From Aquarana catesbeiana (Eukaryota > Chordata > Amphibia > Anura > Ranidae), in the NCBI RefSeq assembly GCF_042186555.1, contig NC_133332.1, positions 237,076,015 to 237,140,014 on the forward strand: DNA of 64,000 bases, in the 5' to 3' direction. Positions 43,501 through 54,889 of this stretch are shown one piece after another (position 1 is the first letter of the stretch; every line of letters begins with the position of its first letter). The translations under genes were made by a program, and so were the position numbers. A model generated the notes under the pieces. That model worked only from the letters and a program-made list of their open reading frames with translations. It did not search any database and had not been told where the DNA came from.

Positions 43501-46500
43501 AAAAATTTTATTGAAAAATTAAAGGCATACAGTCCAAAGATCCACAAACCAGGCATTTATAACAAGGTATACCTTCACAAGTTCACTGTGAACCATGCCT
43601 CAAATAAGTAATATAATATAGCAATCATTTCACATTTTTACACCATACAGATAAAGCACCCCTCACAAAATCCACTACTTCTGTACTCAAGTACTTGCTC
43701 TAACAGATTATATGGACACGGAATCCCTCAGCCCACGTTTAGTCTCAGGAGTCTATCCATGACAAGGTCTTCCGGTGCCAGTCCCAGAGTTCCCAGCCAC
43801 GGCTCCCACAGTTTTTCAAATTTACTGGCACAGCCTCTATGTTGGTATATAATTTTCTCCATCCTTAGCCTGTTACCGACTGCTGTAATCCAATCCTTAA
43901 CCAAAGGGGGTGATTCAGATTTCCAATGCAACATAATCAACTTACGAGCCATAAAAAGGGCCCTAGTAAGAGCTTCCCTAGTGTGTGGTTCCCACTCCAA
44001 CTCGTCTAGCAAGTTCAGAATGCACTGTCTAGGGTCCAAAGGAATCTGCACCCCAAACACGGCAGACAGAACTCCTATCACCCCCCTCCAATACACATGC
44101 AGTTTGGGGCAGCGCCAAAGCATATGTATCAACTCACCATGATCCCTTTTGCATCTAGTGCACAAAGGGGTGGGTGTCAGTCCCATGGCATGTAGTCTAT
44201 GGGGCGTGTAATATACTCTCAGAAGTGTATATAATTGAGTCAACCTTTGCGTCACATTCAGGGAGCAAATAGTTACTGATTGTAGGGCTTCCTCCCACTG
44301 ATCGTCATTCAGGGGCCCTATGTCTACTTCCCATTTTCTTTTAACTGTAAGGGGGTGTTTTAAGAGGTATTTGCTTAATAATGTGCTGTAACACTGGGAG
44401 ATAAATCCTTTGGATATCTCTGCAGTTTTAAGTTGAGAAAGAATGGGATTAGGGTCCATATGCCACTCGGAGGTCTTAGACTGGGCTATAAATGCGTGTC
44501 TGAGTTGCATATAGTAAAACTGCATATGTTGTGGTAGCCCATATTTCTCTCTCAAAGTTTCAAAAGACAATCATTTCCCATTACTAATAACTTGAGTCAA
44601 GTAGAAAATGCCATGTCTCTTCCACCTATCCGCATGCTGCAATTTGGCCAACTCAGGGTAGGACTCGTTTGCCCAGATAGGGCTAAACTCGTTAAAACCT
44701 GTGGCCCCTTGCAAATATCTGACTTTGTTCCATATTTTCTGCATTAAACTGTATGTGGGAAAGCTTTTTTGGGGTTTACCAAAGGCCGATGCCTCAAGAG
44801 CAGTTGGAATTGATTGCCTACCCACTGCGTGAAGCATAATACCTTCTGAAGCACTAGGGGATCTGTCACCTGAGTCTCCCTCCATAGTCATAGTGCCTAT
44901 CAAATGTTGCATCTGAGAGGCCAAATAATACAACCATGGATTCGGAAGAGCGAGGCCACCGTCATCTTTAGGGCGTTGTAGGTGCTCTAACTTTATCCTA
45001 GGGGATCTATTTTTCCAGATTAGTTCACGAAATATAGTAATAACTATCCTGAAGATCTTCAGTGAGATCACTACTGGGGGGTTGTGCAGCATGTATAACA
45101 GTTGGGGCATCAGAATCATTTTAATTAGGTTCACTCTGCCCGCAACCAACATACACAAGGTGTTCCATGTCTTGACCCGTTGCCGAAACCTGGCCAGAAG
45201 TGGGGAAATATTTAGTTGGCCATATTCCCTAATTCGGAGTGATATCCATATCTCAAGATATTTAAAGGAAGTGGCAACCGGAATAGCCCTTACCCGCTCT
45301 CCGTCTTGTAATTTGACCTCATCTAGGGGCATCAAAGCAGACTTAGTCCAATTTATTTTCAAGCCCGAAAATTCCCCAAAGCGAATCACTGTGTCCATCG
45401 TGTTCCTCAGGGATTGCTCCATATCCCCCAATAGTATCATTGTGTCATCAGCATAGAGCATCACCTTCTCCTGTCTATCTCCATAGCAGAAGCCGTGATA
45501 CCCCCATGATCTCTAATCTTAATTGCCAGTGGTTCTATTGCCAGGGCAAACAACAGGGGGGACAAAGGGCACCCCTGCCGCATGCCCCAGCCTAAAGTAA
45601 ATGAAAGTGACAGTCTACCAGCCTCTCTAATAGAGGCTTGGGGTCAGTGATATAACAAGCGCACCCAGGTAATGTATATGGCCCCAAAGCCAAATCGCCT
45701 CAGTACCTCCCAGAGATAAGGCCACTCCACACTGTCAAAGGCTTTCATAGTATCTAGTGACAGGAGAGCCCTGGTTCCCATATTGTCAGCCTGTGACTGC
45801 ATATTAAGGAATAGCCTTCTTAGATTTATTGCCGTGGATTTATTTGGCATAAATCCCGCCTGATCCGGGTGTATAACTGAAGTGATTACCTTGTTTAACC
45901 TAAGGGCTAGTACTTTGGCCAGAATTTTAATGTCTGACTGGAGTAACGATATCGGCCTATAGGAGGTTGGATCTACGGGGTCCTTCCCCTGTTTTAAAAT
46001 CAACACAATATAAGCTTGAGACATAGATGGTGGGAGGACAGATTGATCTCTAGCTGCGTTAAACACTTCCAATAATTTGGGCAACAATACTTCAGAGTAG
46101 CTTTTGTATATCTCCATAGGGATACCATCCACCCCTGGAGCCTTACAATTGGGAAAAGCTGCCACTGCCACCTGCAGCTCTTCCAGGGATAATGGAGAGT
46201 CTAACTCCTGGCATTGCGAGGCAGAGAGCTGTGGGAAAACAATGTCGTCTCAGTAACTACCCAGCTCCCCCGAGTCATGCATCGAGGTCGGGCGATGCAG
46301 TGTTTCGTAAAACTCAATTAGTGTTTTTAGTATTAAATCAGGAGAGTGTACCAACTGTCCCCCTTTGGTTTTTATAGTTCCAATTACTGGAGATTTCTGT
46401 TCTGAATTAGCAATTCTAGCCAGAAGGCGGCCTGTTGTTTCCCCCTCCTCAAAAAAAGCAGTTTTGGAGAAAAACCTCTTCTTTTCCGCCGAGGAGGCCA

Positions 46501-47107
46501 GGAGGTGCCCATAAGCAGATTGGGCCGCCTGCCAGGCCTCCCTAGCGGAATCAGTGGGATCCTGCACATATTTCTCCTCCAGGGAGTGAACCTGTACCTC
46601 TAGAGTTTCCCTGAGAGTTTCAGAACTCTGCTTGACTTTGGTAACCTCGTTGCTTAGCAACCTTCGTAGATAAAGTTTAAATTTCTCCCACTCTACCAGA
46701 ACAGCGGCTGAATCAGACTGTTTTTTGAAAAACTCACGGATGCTCCCCCCAAGTCTCTCGGGAGATGTGAACAACTGAAGCCAAAAGGCATTACATTTCC
46801 AGGGTGCTTTAGGGAGTGTAGACACCTGTGTTACAATAAGGTTTATTACCATATAGGAGTGATCTGACACACACCTGGGTTTGTAAGAAACGTCAGAAAC
46901 CGAGGGGAGCATAACCGAGTTCCCCACAGCTAAATCTATCTTTGATAACGACCCGTGAGCTTTTGAAAAGCAAGAAAATTGTTTAATTGCAGGATTTCTA
47001 TGTCTCCATAAATCCAACCATCCCAGCTCCTGTAGCAGCCTAGCTAGTGGTGTTGCCCTGCGTGAAGCTTGTATACCCGGAGGTGGGTGCTTGTCTAAAA
47101 CTGAGTC
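43501..47107 (-). mobile_element. L1-1: 5'-truncated L1/Tx1-type LINE inside the PLE
   Basis: 3607 bp, 3' end at the A-rich tail near 43500, 5' end in the endonuclease C-terminus. Only the triplet TAA is shared by both edges (43498-43500, 47108-47110), so the target duplication is minimal or absent. Removing it restores codon continuity of the PLE. It carries about two thirds of ORF2. Confidence 0.9.
43728..47107 (-). pseudogene. L1/Tx1 ORF2 (endonuclease end, reverse transcriptase, C-terminal knuckle)
   Basis: From right to left: the C-terminal end of the APE-type endonuclease with SDHSYM (about 46860), a linker with Glu/Lys-rich coils, RT motifs KAPGVDGIP (46140), SYRPISLL and QAGFMP, DTMKAFDSVEW (45750), then YADDTMILL with both catalytic Asp residues (about 45455), a long thumb/C-terminal region and the knuckle CTRCKRDHGELIHMLWRC (about 44150). 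It is split by frameshifts near 46200-46250, 45460-45640 and 44570. ORF2 nicks the target and reverse-transcribes the LINE RNA. Confidence 0.9.
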
Positions 47108-48454
47108 TAAGAACTGACTTTTAGGGACTGATCTGATCCAGGAACCATGATGGCAACTATCAGTTGGTATGTACCCGTTCCTGTCGGTAGATTTGAAACA
47201 GGTACTAAAAGTAAATTTGTGCTCCCTTCTCTCAATAACAAGGTCCAAAAAGTGGACTGAGGATGCACTAGCCTCAAAGGATAAAGCAATACCCCTATCA
47301 TTACTATTCAGGGTTGCGATACATTCAACCAGACCATCATGGCTACCCGTCCACAGGAGGAGGATGTCGTCTATGTACCGGGCCCACAACAGAAGGTGTG
47401 GGTTCTCCATGGCATAGACGACATCCTCCTCCCACTTGGCCATGAACAGATTGGCCAGGCTGGGAGCAAATTTAGCTCCCATTGCCACCCCTTTGTGTTG
47501 ACGATAGAATTTACCATCGAACAAGAAATAATTGTTTTCCGTCGCAAACTCAACCAGATCCACAATAAAGTCTAACTGGGGTGGGGCAAGGGAGGCATCC
47601 CTATTTAAAAAGCACTGTACCGAATCCACACCCTTACGGTGTGGAATGCAGGTATAAAGAGATGCCATGTCCGCAGTGGCCATAATGAGATCACCAGAGT
47701 AAGAAACACTCGATAGTAATCTAATCACATCCTTGGTGTCTTTTAAGTAAGACGGCATTTTGTGTACAGACGACTGCAGGAAGAAATCTATGTACTTCCC
47801 AATTTTTGAGGTGACCGAATCGATACCACTAATTATAGGCCGACCTGGAGGGTGAAGAGGGTCCTTATGGACCTTGGGCAGGTAATATATAACAGGGATA
47901 CGTGGGGCAAGGGGAACTAAAAAAGATCTCTCCTTCTTATTTAAAATACAGGAATCAAAACCCTTAGCTACTAATTTTTTCAATTCCTTTTTATACTCAT
48001 GTGTAGGATTGTTCGGTAATTCCATGTAAGTCTCACGATCTCCCAAAATACGGTACATTTCATCCATATATTCTGATTTATTCAATAAAACAATGCCCCT
48101 GCCTTTATCGGCGGGGCGGATGACCAGGTTTTTGTTATCACGTAAAGTTTTTAGGCCCGCTGAGGGTAAAGGATTGTAAAATTTACGCTTAGGTGGAATA
48201 TTGGCTAAATCCCTCAGCACCAATTCCTTAAACAAATTGATAGTCGGTGGGAGTTGTGTTGGGGAACTAAACAGAGAGGGGTTGGATAGACCCGAGTGGA
48301 CCGTACCAGACGTTGCCACCCTGGCCACATTCCTAGTGGGATTCGAGATGAGATATCTTTGAATGTTGATATTTCTAATATACTTTTGAATGTCGATAAA
48401 CGTGTCAAACTTATTATGTTTGCACGGGGGGGCAAATTTAAGACCCTTATTCAA
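47108..48454 (-). pseudogene. PLE reverse transcriptase
   Basis: N-terminal conserved PLE text (LVIRPADKGRGIVLL, about 48100), YLPKVHKDP (about 47870), GRPIISG, ATADMASLYTCIP (motif A), QHKGVAMGAKFAPSLANLFM (motif B), and RYIDDILLLW (motif C, catalytic DD at about 47360-47370). The frame is open from 48454 to the L1-1 junction. Motif set and order are those of Penelope/Neptune RTs. The protein continues at 43497 after L1-1. Confidence 0.92.
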
Positions 48455-48513
48455 AATAATTTTCTCATCCTGAGTGAGAATCGTATCACTCAGGTTGAAT
48501 ACTCCTTGACAAG

Positions 48514-49134
48514 TTACGTTCGTTTTCTTTTTTCGTCTCTGGATCCTCCTCCCTCCTCTGGACCCTCTCTTGTTTCCAGACCTCTTTTCTTGTTTTGAAG
48601 GTCCTCACGAAAACCCTGAGTAGTCCGAGAACCAGAGTAAGGTTGTTTATAGGGGGATGGATTATGCCCCACATTGGGAAATGGATAGACATTCTCATTG
48701 TGGTGATCCCGTAGAGGGGAATATCTATTGTATGTGGAAACCGGGGGGTGTCTATAGTAGGGTGGATTCGGATAGTATGAATGATAGGAAGAATCCCGAT
48801 GGCGTACCGGGGAGTCCCGATAATAGGAATGCTCCCGTTCATAGTATTGCTGTTCACCATAACTACGATGATCACCCCTATTACCACCTCTACCTCTACT
48901 CCTAGAGTAATGACCTCTCCCCCTTTGCTGTTTTCTAGGGGTATGTATACTTGGTTGCTGTCCCCTATGTGGAGGGGGACCTCCACCTCCACCCTGAGAC
49001 CGTCCCTTGTCAACAAAGGATTTTTGACGAACCGAAGGCTCAATAGAAGGAGCCAGGGTATCCTGACTTAGAACGTTAGTTTCCATTGTTGATTCGGAGG
49101 CGGGCCCTGCAATGGATTTCTGCCACCCAAACAC
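48514..49134 (-). pseudogene. PLE ORF, Gly/Arg/Tyr-rich linker
   Basis: Low-complexity region with RGRGHYSRSRGRGG and many HSYYRDSP-type Tyr/Pro/Asp stretches, ending in basic KRKRT. It lies between the N-terminal domain and the RT and is offset by a frameshift near 48490. An RGG/Tyr-rich segment might bind RNA, but no conserved fold is visible. Confidence 0.65.
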
Positions 49135-49263
49135 CTTACCCGCCTTATAGTCCCCAACATCACGGGAATATTTTTTATGTTTCTTGGCTTTCTGTTCCCT
49201 ATCCTCCCTTATAAGGTGTGCTTGCAGATTGGAGGACAGGGTGTTATATTCAACAGAATTTTT

Positions 49264-49623
49264 TTAGGCCAGTAGTTTTTCCTTCAATTCCCTAATCTCC
49301 TGATCTAAAATCGAGAGACGACTACGTTTCCTATTAATAAGAAAACCAAGGAATTTAATGCCAACGTCGTTAAAATATGTAAACCAAGAGTCAAATTTAT
49401 CTTGCCTTTGTTGGGGAGGAACATCCCATCTGAGACTCCGTGGGATCATGCCTTCTGTCACATATTGATCCAAAAAAGCTAAATCCCATTGCAGATGGAG
49501 TTCAGAGACCGTGACATTTTTTAGCCTCATAAATAGACCACCAATTTCCGTATCATTAGAGGTGGCAACAAATACACCCTTAGTATTGACTACTCTGGAT
49601 GCACGGTAGTCAAAAACATCCAT
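49264..49623 (-). pseudogene. PLE ORF N-terminal part
   Basis: Starts MDVFDYRASRVVNTKG and runs 119 residues to a TAA produced in an A7 run at about 49259-49265. Downstream text in another frame (REDREQKAKKHKKYSRD) joins it to the linker, so a single-base slip is the likely lesion. The stretch ends with a short coiled-coil-like segment (LSILDQEIRELKEKLL). No known domain recognised. Confidence 0.65.
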
Positions 49624-49674
49624 GTTAAATGAAGTAATGTGTGCTGCAGCTATACTAGATGTCTAATAAATGTC

Positions 49675-51310
49675 AAAACAGATAGATGGGTATGTACAGT
49701 GCTGCGCAAACCAAAGAAGCACGCTAAAAATAGCAGCTAACACACCCTTAGACTAAAGGTAAAAAGTGCAAAAAATATATATAAAAGTGTAGCGCTATAA
49801 ACTAGCAAGCATATAAATCAAAGACTGAGTGCATATACACATTGGATAAAGTCTAGAGCAAACTAAATGTGATCATTGATATGGTTTACACAATATAAAT
49901 GTGCAGTATTAATCTGCAAAAACGATAAGGTGAAACAATGAATGATAAGCCCAATCATCAAATAAATAAATAAACAATGACTGGTAATAAAACAGTGACA
50001 ATTTTAAAAAACCTAAGTTAATAATAAATAAAAACTTGAACCCCAGCAGTCCATAATATAAATTAGTGTAGAAAATCGTGAAAACCACCACCAAAGGTCT
50101 ATGGAGGTAAAACGTAACACCTAATGGAAATGTAACTGCCAAGTCCACAGGTGAATAGGTAATTAGTTTTCAGAATCTGGCAGGTAGATCGATACTGAGG
50201 GAACCACAGGTGAACAGAAGGTCTACATCGGTGCCAGGACCATCACCAGGGGCATCAGGAGGCTTACCGGAAATCGATGACTTAAATGACATACGTCACA
50301 CAAGTCATAAAAGGCTGGTTGACAACCCGGTCCGAACCATGTAGCTTGTCAGATGTCATCAGCATACAATGGGAAGGGAGGGTGACATCACAACTTCCAC
50401 ATCAATAAGAACTCCGGCATAGGCCAAACGATCATATCAAATATCATGCGAGAAGTAGAAAAACTCACATATCGTGATAACGTTTAAAACACTGGTTTAT
50501 TAAAAATTGAAAAACAAACTCACATATTGGAAGATCAAAAAACAGCTTCAAGCATCATATAGCGGCAATCGTGAGGGGTCCACCTGACATGGTTCAGCTA
50601 AGGAGCCATCATCTGGGGTGTGGAACCCCCCCTCCATCACCGCTCTATAAACAGATAATGACCCCCACTGGGAGTGTCCAAAAACCGGAAGTGCACTGGA
50701 TGAAAACCAGATCCGGCCATAGAGGTCATAATTTAACCAATGTATTCCCACATATAAGAAAGAAAAAAGAAATATCCATCACTAGTATAAAAATCCAAAA
50801 AATCAAAGCATATAGGAAGCTATAATTATGCTCGGCTCACCAACCTGGAAGTGATCCGGACGCAAGCCAAGCCTCCTGATCAGTGTATAACGTCCCTTCC
50901 TATACAGGCACAGCGGCGTCGCCGCGCTCCACCCAGACAACCAAGCCTCGCTCCCGGATAGCGCCGTGACGTCAAACCCGCACCTCTGGAGCGGCGACGG
51001 TGCGTTCCACCATGCCCTCCAAGCCTCACTGTCACAACTCATCTCCCACAAGGAATGAGAAGCCGCTGCACACCACAGAGACAAACCAAGCCTCAGTATG
51101 AGGCCGGTCTCGAGTTTCAGTGTCAGCAGAGATGGACTTATAGACCATCAGGACAGCAAAAGGTGGGCACTATTAAAAAATTATAAAAAATATATAAAAA
51201 TATAATAAAAATAGCCCAAATAATAAATTGAGCTCAATATAACCATAAAAGGCTTCAACCCACCGCTTTGATGAAAAGTAAATATAGGGTCATATGGAAA
51301 AGCATGACAT
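49675..51310 (-). repeat. PLE terminal repeat, right (5' in element sense)
   Basis: Homologous to 41354-42419 but with an additional block at about 49868-50440. The edge at 51310 ('aagcatgacat') is internal relative to the left copy, which goes on into the PLE 3' region. The right copy is thus cut at this point, where direct repeat B begins. Confidence 0.9.
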
Positions 51311-51894
51311 GAGGTCATCTTGTTCAGAGACTTTTTCACCTGCTTCACTCTCTTTTCAAGGATTTATTTCACCTGTTTCACCTCCTTTTATCCTTGGCTT
51401 GCTTCTTAGGTGTTTGGTTCACCTTCTTCACACGACTGGCATGAATCCAGGACTGTTGTCCCTCGGTAAGGATTGCGGTACGTGTGACTGCGATCACAGT
51501 GATCGGGTGTCCGAACGGGTACTCTTGCCTCTTAGTACGATTCAGCTGTTGGACCACCACTACGTCTCCTACCTGGAAAGGGTGTGTAGGTTCCTGTGAA
51601 GAGAAAGAAGAGGTGCGAGCAACATTTCTTTCAACTCTGTGCAGATTTTCAATGGGTTTCCTAATGTACTCTCCCTGTATTACTTCTAGGTCCCCTCTTT
51701 CTAACATAAGTGGTTGTCTGGCCCACGGGGTGGGAAATGGCCTACCCATAAGGACCACAAATGGAGAGTATCCTGTTTTCTTTTCTTTTTAAAATTTTTT
51801 TATTTATAACAATTATAAAACATCATATCATAAGATACAGAAAGTAAGACATTTCAGCTTCGGAAAATTCAAAACAATATAGAAAATGAGCCAA
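51311..51894. repeat. Direct repeat copy B flanking the PLE (584 bp)
   Basis: Counterpart of 40773-41353. It runs through the ERV integrase piece (to about 51781) and on into the L1-2 3' end without a break, so this copy is contiguous with the rest of L1-2. Confidence 0.92.
51378..51758 (-). pseudogene. Endogenous retrovirus integrase C-terminal fragment, copy B
   Basis: A 126-residue open minus-strand frame. It has a tail of the catalytic core with MGRPFPTPW, a region like the 'LH.VE..V' spacer, then HPFQVGDVVVVQQLN (a typical start of the integrase C-terminal SH3-like domain), a segment before TAILTEGQQSWIHASRVK, and a basic C-terminus. The WIHASRVK ending is characteristic of gamma/epsilon-type retroviral integrases. 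It lacks the catalytic triad. It is an old fragment cut by the L1-2 tail at 51781. Confidence 0.75.
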
Positions 51895-52903
51895 TAGAAC
51901 TTAACAGGGATACAAAAATAAAAGCGACTTCCATCTTTGGATCAGCCAAGCACAATTTCCATACAGTATCTTATTTTAAATCTGGTTGGATAAGCATGTG
52001 TTAGACTATAATATAAAGATAGAGGATATTCAAAGGGTATTTCCAGTGGGAATCATAAGGAAGTGTGGTTATTGGATTCAAGAGGGTATATTGAATCATC
52101 CCAGGCTTTCCAAGTCTTATCAAATAAGGCTAGGTTACCATCGATCTTTGCAGTCAGATGTTCCATCCTGTGTATATCTGCTACTATAGAAAGAAAGTGG
52201 TGGAAAGTGAGAGGAGAAGAAGAGAGCCTAGGAATGGTTCTTTTTGTTGCTAGAAGTATAAAGGACCCAAGTTTCTGTAGTGCTTTGGAGATATTCAGGA
52301 TAGGGAGGCCCAGGAGGAAATACATAGGATTCAATTGAATAGTTGTGGAAAGTAATATTTGTTATAGATTTGGAACCTTGGTCCAATATGGGACAATGAC
52401 AGGGCATTCCCAAAAGATATGGAAATGAGAGCCTACAGATTCTCCACATCTCCAGCATAGGTTAGAGACGGAGGGGTTATGAGCATGTAACAAGTCAGGA
52501 ATTCTATACCAAAAGAATAATCTCTTAATGGCAGTTTCTTTTTGTGCTACACATCGTGAGATTTTTGAGGACGATTCCCATATTTTTCCCCAATCTAACA
52601 ATGAAATATGTCGGTGAAATATTCAGGACCATTTTTTCATGTAATTGTGTGAAGAGTCTGTTAGAAGGGGCGTCTCGTGAAGCATTTTATATATGGATGA
52701 AATTAGCTTGGGTTCATAAGGGCCATTTGCATAGAGCATTTCAAAATCTGGGTTTCTTCCAGGATAGTGAGTGAGCATTGGTAAGGAAAAAATATATTTC
52801 AGATATTTCAATGAAGATGAGCACCATCTGTATTTAAATCTGCCTTGTAAAGAGCTGAGGTTATGTTAATAGGAAGGGCTTCTGTTTTGGACTGGTTAAT
52901 CTT

Positions 52904-53328
52904 AAGTCCTCATGCACATGGACGTTTTTACAGCTGCTTTTTTGAGCTTTTTTTGCAGCTTAAAAAGGCCTGTCTATGTTAGTCTATGGCTTCATGCCCA
53001 CCTAGGCGTTTTTGAGCTGCAAGTGGCATAAGAGTTTTTAAGCTGTAAAAAAAACCCAGGACCAGTGCGTTCTGAAAGACGTTTTTCAGCTGTAAAAACG
53101 TTCTAACATTGAAAAACGCTCAAAAACGCTCAAAAACGCTGAAAAACGCTTAAAAACGCTCAAAACCGCTCAAAAACGCTCAAAACGCTAACGCGGAAAA
53201 ACGCTCAAAAACGCTAAAAAACGCTATTGCAAAAACGCTGAAAAAAGCTGAAAAAAGTTAAAAAAATTCACTGCAAAGATACTGGCGTTTTCATAACGTT
53301 TTTTTAACAGCCTGTGTGCATGAGGGCT
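52904..53328. mobile_element. MITE in L1-2 with decamer repeats
   Basis: Termini GTCCTCATGCACATGGACG and, reverse-complemented from the right, GCCCTCATGCACACAGGC, next to TAA on both sides. Interior 53100-53250 consists of repeats of CTCAAAAACG. The L1 frame resumes beyond it, confirming an insertion. Confidence 0.75.
53100..53250. repeat. Decamer array (CTCAAAAACG)n
   Basis: About 13 decamers with CTGAAAAACG, CTTAAAAACG and shortened variants. Confidence 0.9.
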
Positions 53329-54881
53329 AAAACCTGACAGAGATCCAAAGGTGGATAGAGTGTCGTGTAAGGAAGGTAAGGAGACGTCGGGATGGGTGAG
53401 AGTCAGTAAGATGTTGTCTGCAAAAAGTGACAGCTTGTAGTCCTGTTGTCACAACGAGACCCCCCAGATATCAGGATGAGATCTAATGGCTGTTGCAAGA
53501 AGTTCAAGGCTCAATATGAACAACAAGGGTGACAAAGGACATGCCTGTCTGGTGCCATTGCTAAGGGTGAACCGCTGCGACATATAGGAAGACATCTGAA
53601 CTTGAGAGGTGGGATGAGAGTACAGGGCTTGTAGAGCCTGTATGAAGGGGCCCGAGAATCAAAATCTAGTCAGGACCGCAAACATAAATGGCCAGCTTAA
53701 ACGGTCAAAAGCTTTTTGTGCGTCCAAGCTTTAAACAATAGTGGGTTGTTTAGTTTTAGTCATTAAGTCAATCAGGTCTATGGATCTTCTCGTGTTATCC
53801 CCTGCATGTCTTGTTGGGATGAATCCCACCTGATCCTTATGGATCAAAGTCAGCAGGGGTGAGAGTTTATTGGCTAATATTTTAGTAAAGATCTTATAGT
53901 CTGAATTTAATAAAGCAATGGGGCGGTAATTGTCTGGTAGTGTAGTATCTTTACCCGGTTTAGGAATAACTGTTATGCAAGCATATAGAAACTGTGAGTG
54001 TGGGGTGGTACCCTTGAGGAGAGAAGAATATAGGGATTGTATGTAGGGGTTTAGAGTATGTGAAAAGGTTTTGTAACAAATGTAAGGGAGGTCATCCGGA
54101 CCTGGGGATTTGTGGGCCGGCAGATTTTTGATCACTTCTGCTATTTCCTCTGTGGTGATCAGTGTTTTAAGTGTAGTGATTTGTTCAGTGGATAGTTTGA
54201 GTAGTGTTAGGGAGGATACGAATTTATCAAACTTCAACTGTGAGAATTGGGAATTCAAGTCAGAGCTTAAACAGTTATACAACCGGTTATAGAAGTCCCC
54301 AAATACTTTAGACATAGCTTTAGGACAGTATGTGGGGGTGCCGTCATGCTGCATCAGGTGTTCAGGTATTGATAAAAAGGGCCGTGGTTTTAACCTATTA
54401 ACTAGCATTCTATGCGGTTTATTTGCAAATTCATAGAATTTTTGTCTGGCCCACAACATAGATTTGGAAATTTTGTTCATCTCAAATGATTTGATTCGAT
54501 TTCGTATCGAGGTAACAGCTATCAATCTTTCCACCGTGGGGAATCCAACAAGTGCCCCTCTGCAGTTTGTAGTTGAGCAAGGAGGTTGGCTTTTAATTTG
54601 GCAGAGTCTCGTTTCAGGCGAGAGCCTGTAGATATGCACTCGCCTCTGAAAAGGGCCTTGTGGACCTCCCACAAGGTGGAAATTTCCAAAACCGACCCAT
54701 CATTTAGTTGGAAGAATTCGGTCAGCTTCTGTTGCAGGTGGGTTTGGGATACTGGATTTTTGATCAGGGACTCATTGAGCCGCCAGTGGCATGTCTTGGG
54801 ATTTGAAGACGTCAAATTAATGTCGAGTTCAATGGGTGCATGGTCCGACCAGGTAATGGGGTTTATCTCCGAGGAGACTAT

Positions 54882-54889
54882 GTAAGGAA
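54882..54889. repeat. hAT-2 target site duplication GTAAGGAA, left
   Basis: Repeated exactly at 61857-61864 after GCTCATCCCTA. L1-2 text continues on both sides. Confidence 0.9.

Larger units (their letters stand above)
41354..51310 (-). mobile_element. Neptune-type Penelope-like element with long terminal repeats
   Basis: Minus-strand PLE with direct terminal repeats (41354-42419 and 49675-51310), an N-terminal ORF part (49623-49264), a low-complexity linker (49134-48514), reverse transcriptase (48454-47108), and after the L1-1 insertion a zinc-finger plus GIY-YIG endonuclease (43490-42754). RT plus GIY-YIG is unique to PLEs. It is flanked by direct repeats of about 582 bp instead of a short target duplication. 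Several frameshifts make it inactive. Confidence 0.93.
51990..54889 (-). pseudogene. L1-2 ORF2: reverse transcriptase and C-terminus
   Basis: Minus strand: linker with ARQKFYEFANKPHRML-type text, RT motifs HKSPGPDDLPYICY (about 54110), NYRPIALLNSDYKIFTKILA (53930), VGFIPTR, then after a TAA stop at about 53732 SLDAQKAFDRL (motif A), NGTR (motif B region near 53570) and LFADNILL (motif C, 53413-53424). Normally motif C reads FADD, so the second catalytic Asp is Asn. The C-terminal knuckle CWRCGESVGSHFHIFWEC is near 52440-52490. A MITE at 52904-53328 interrupts it. Confidence 0.87.
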
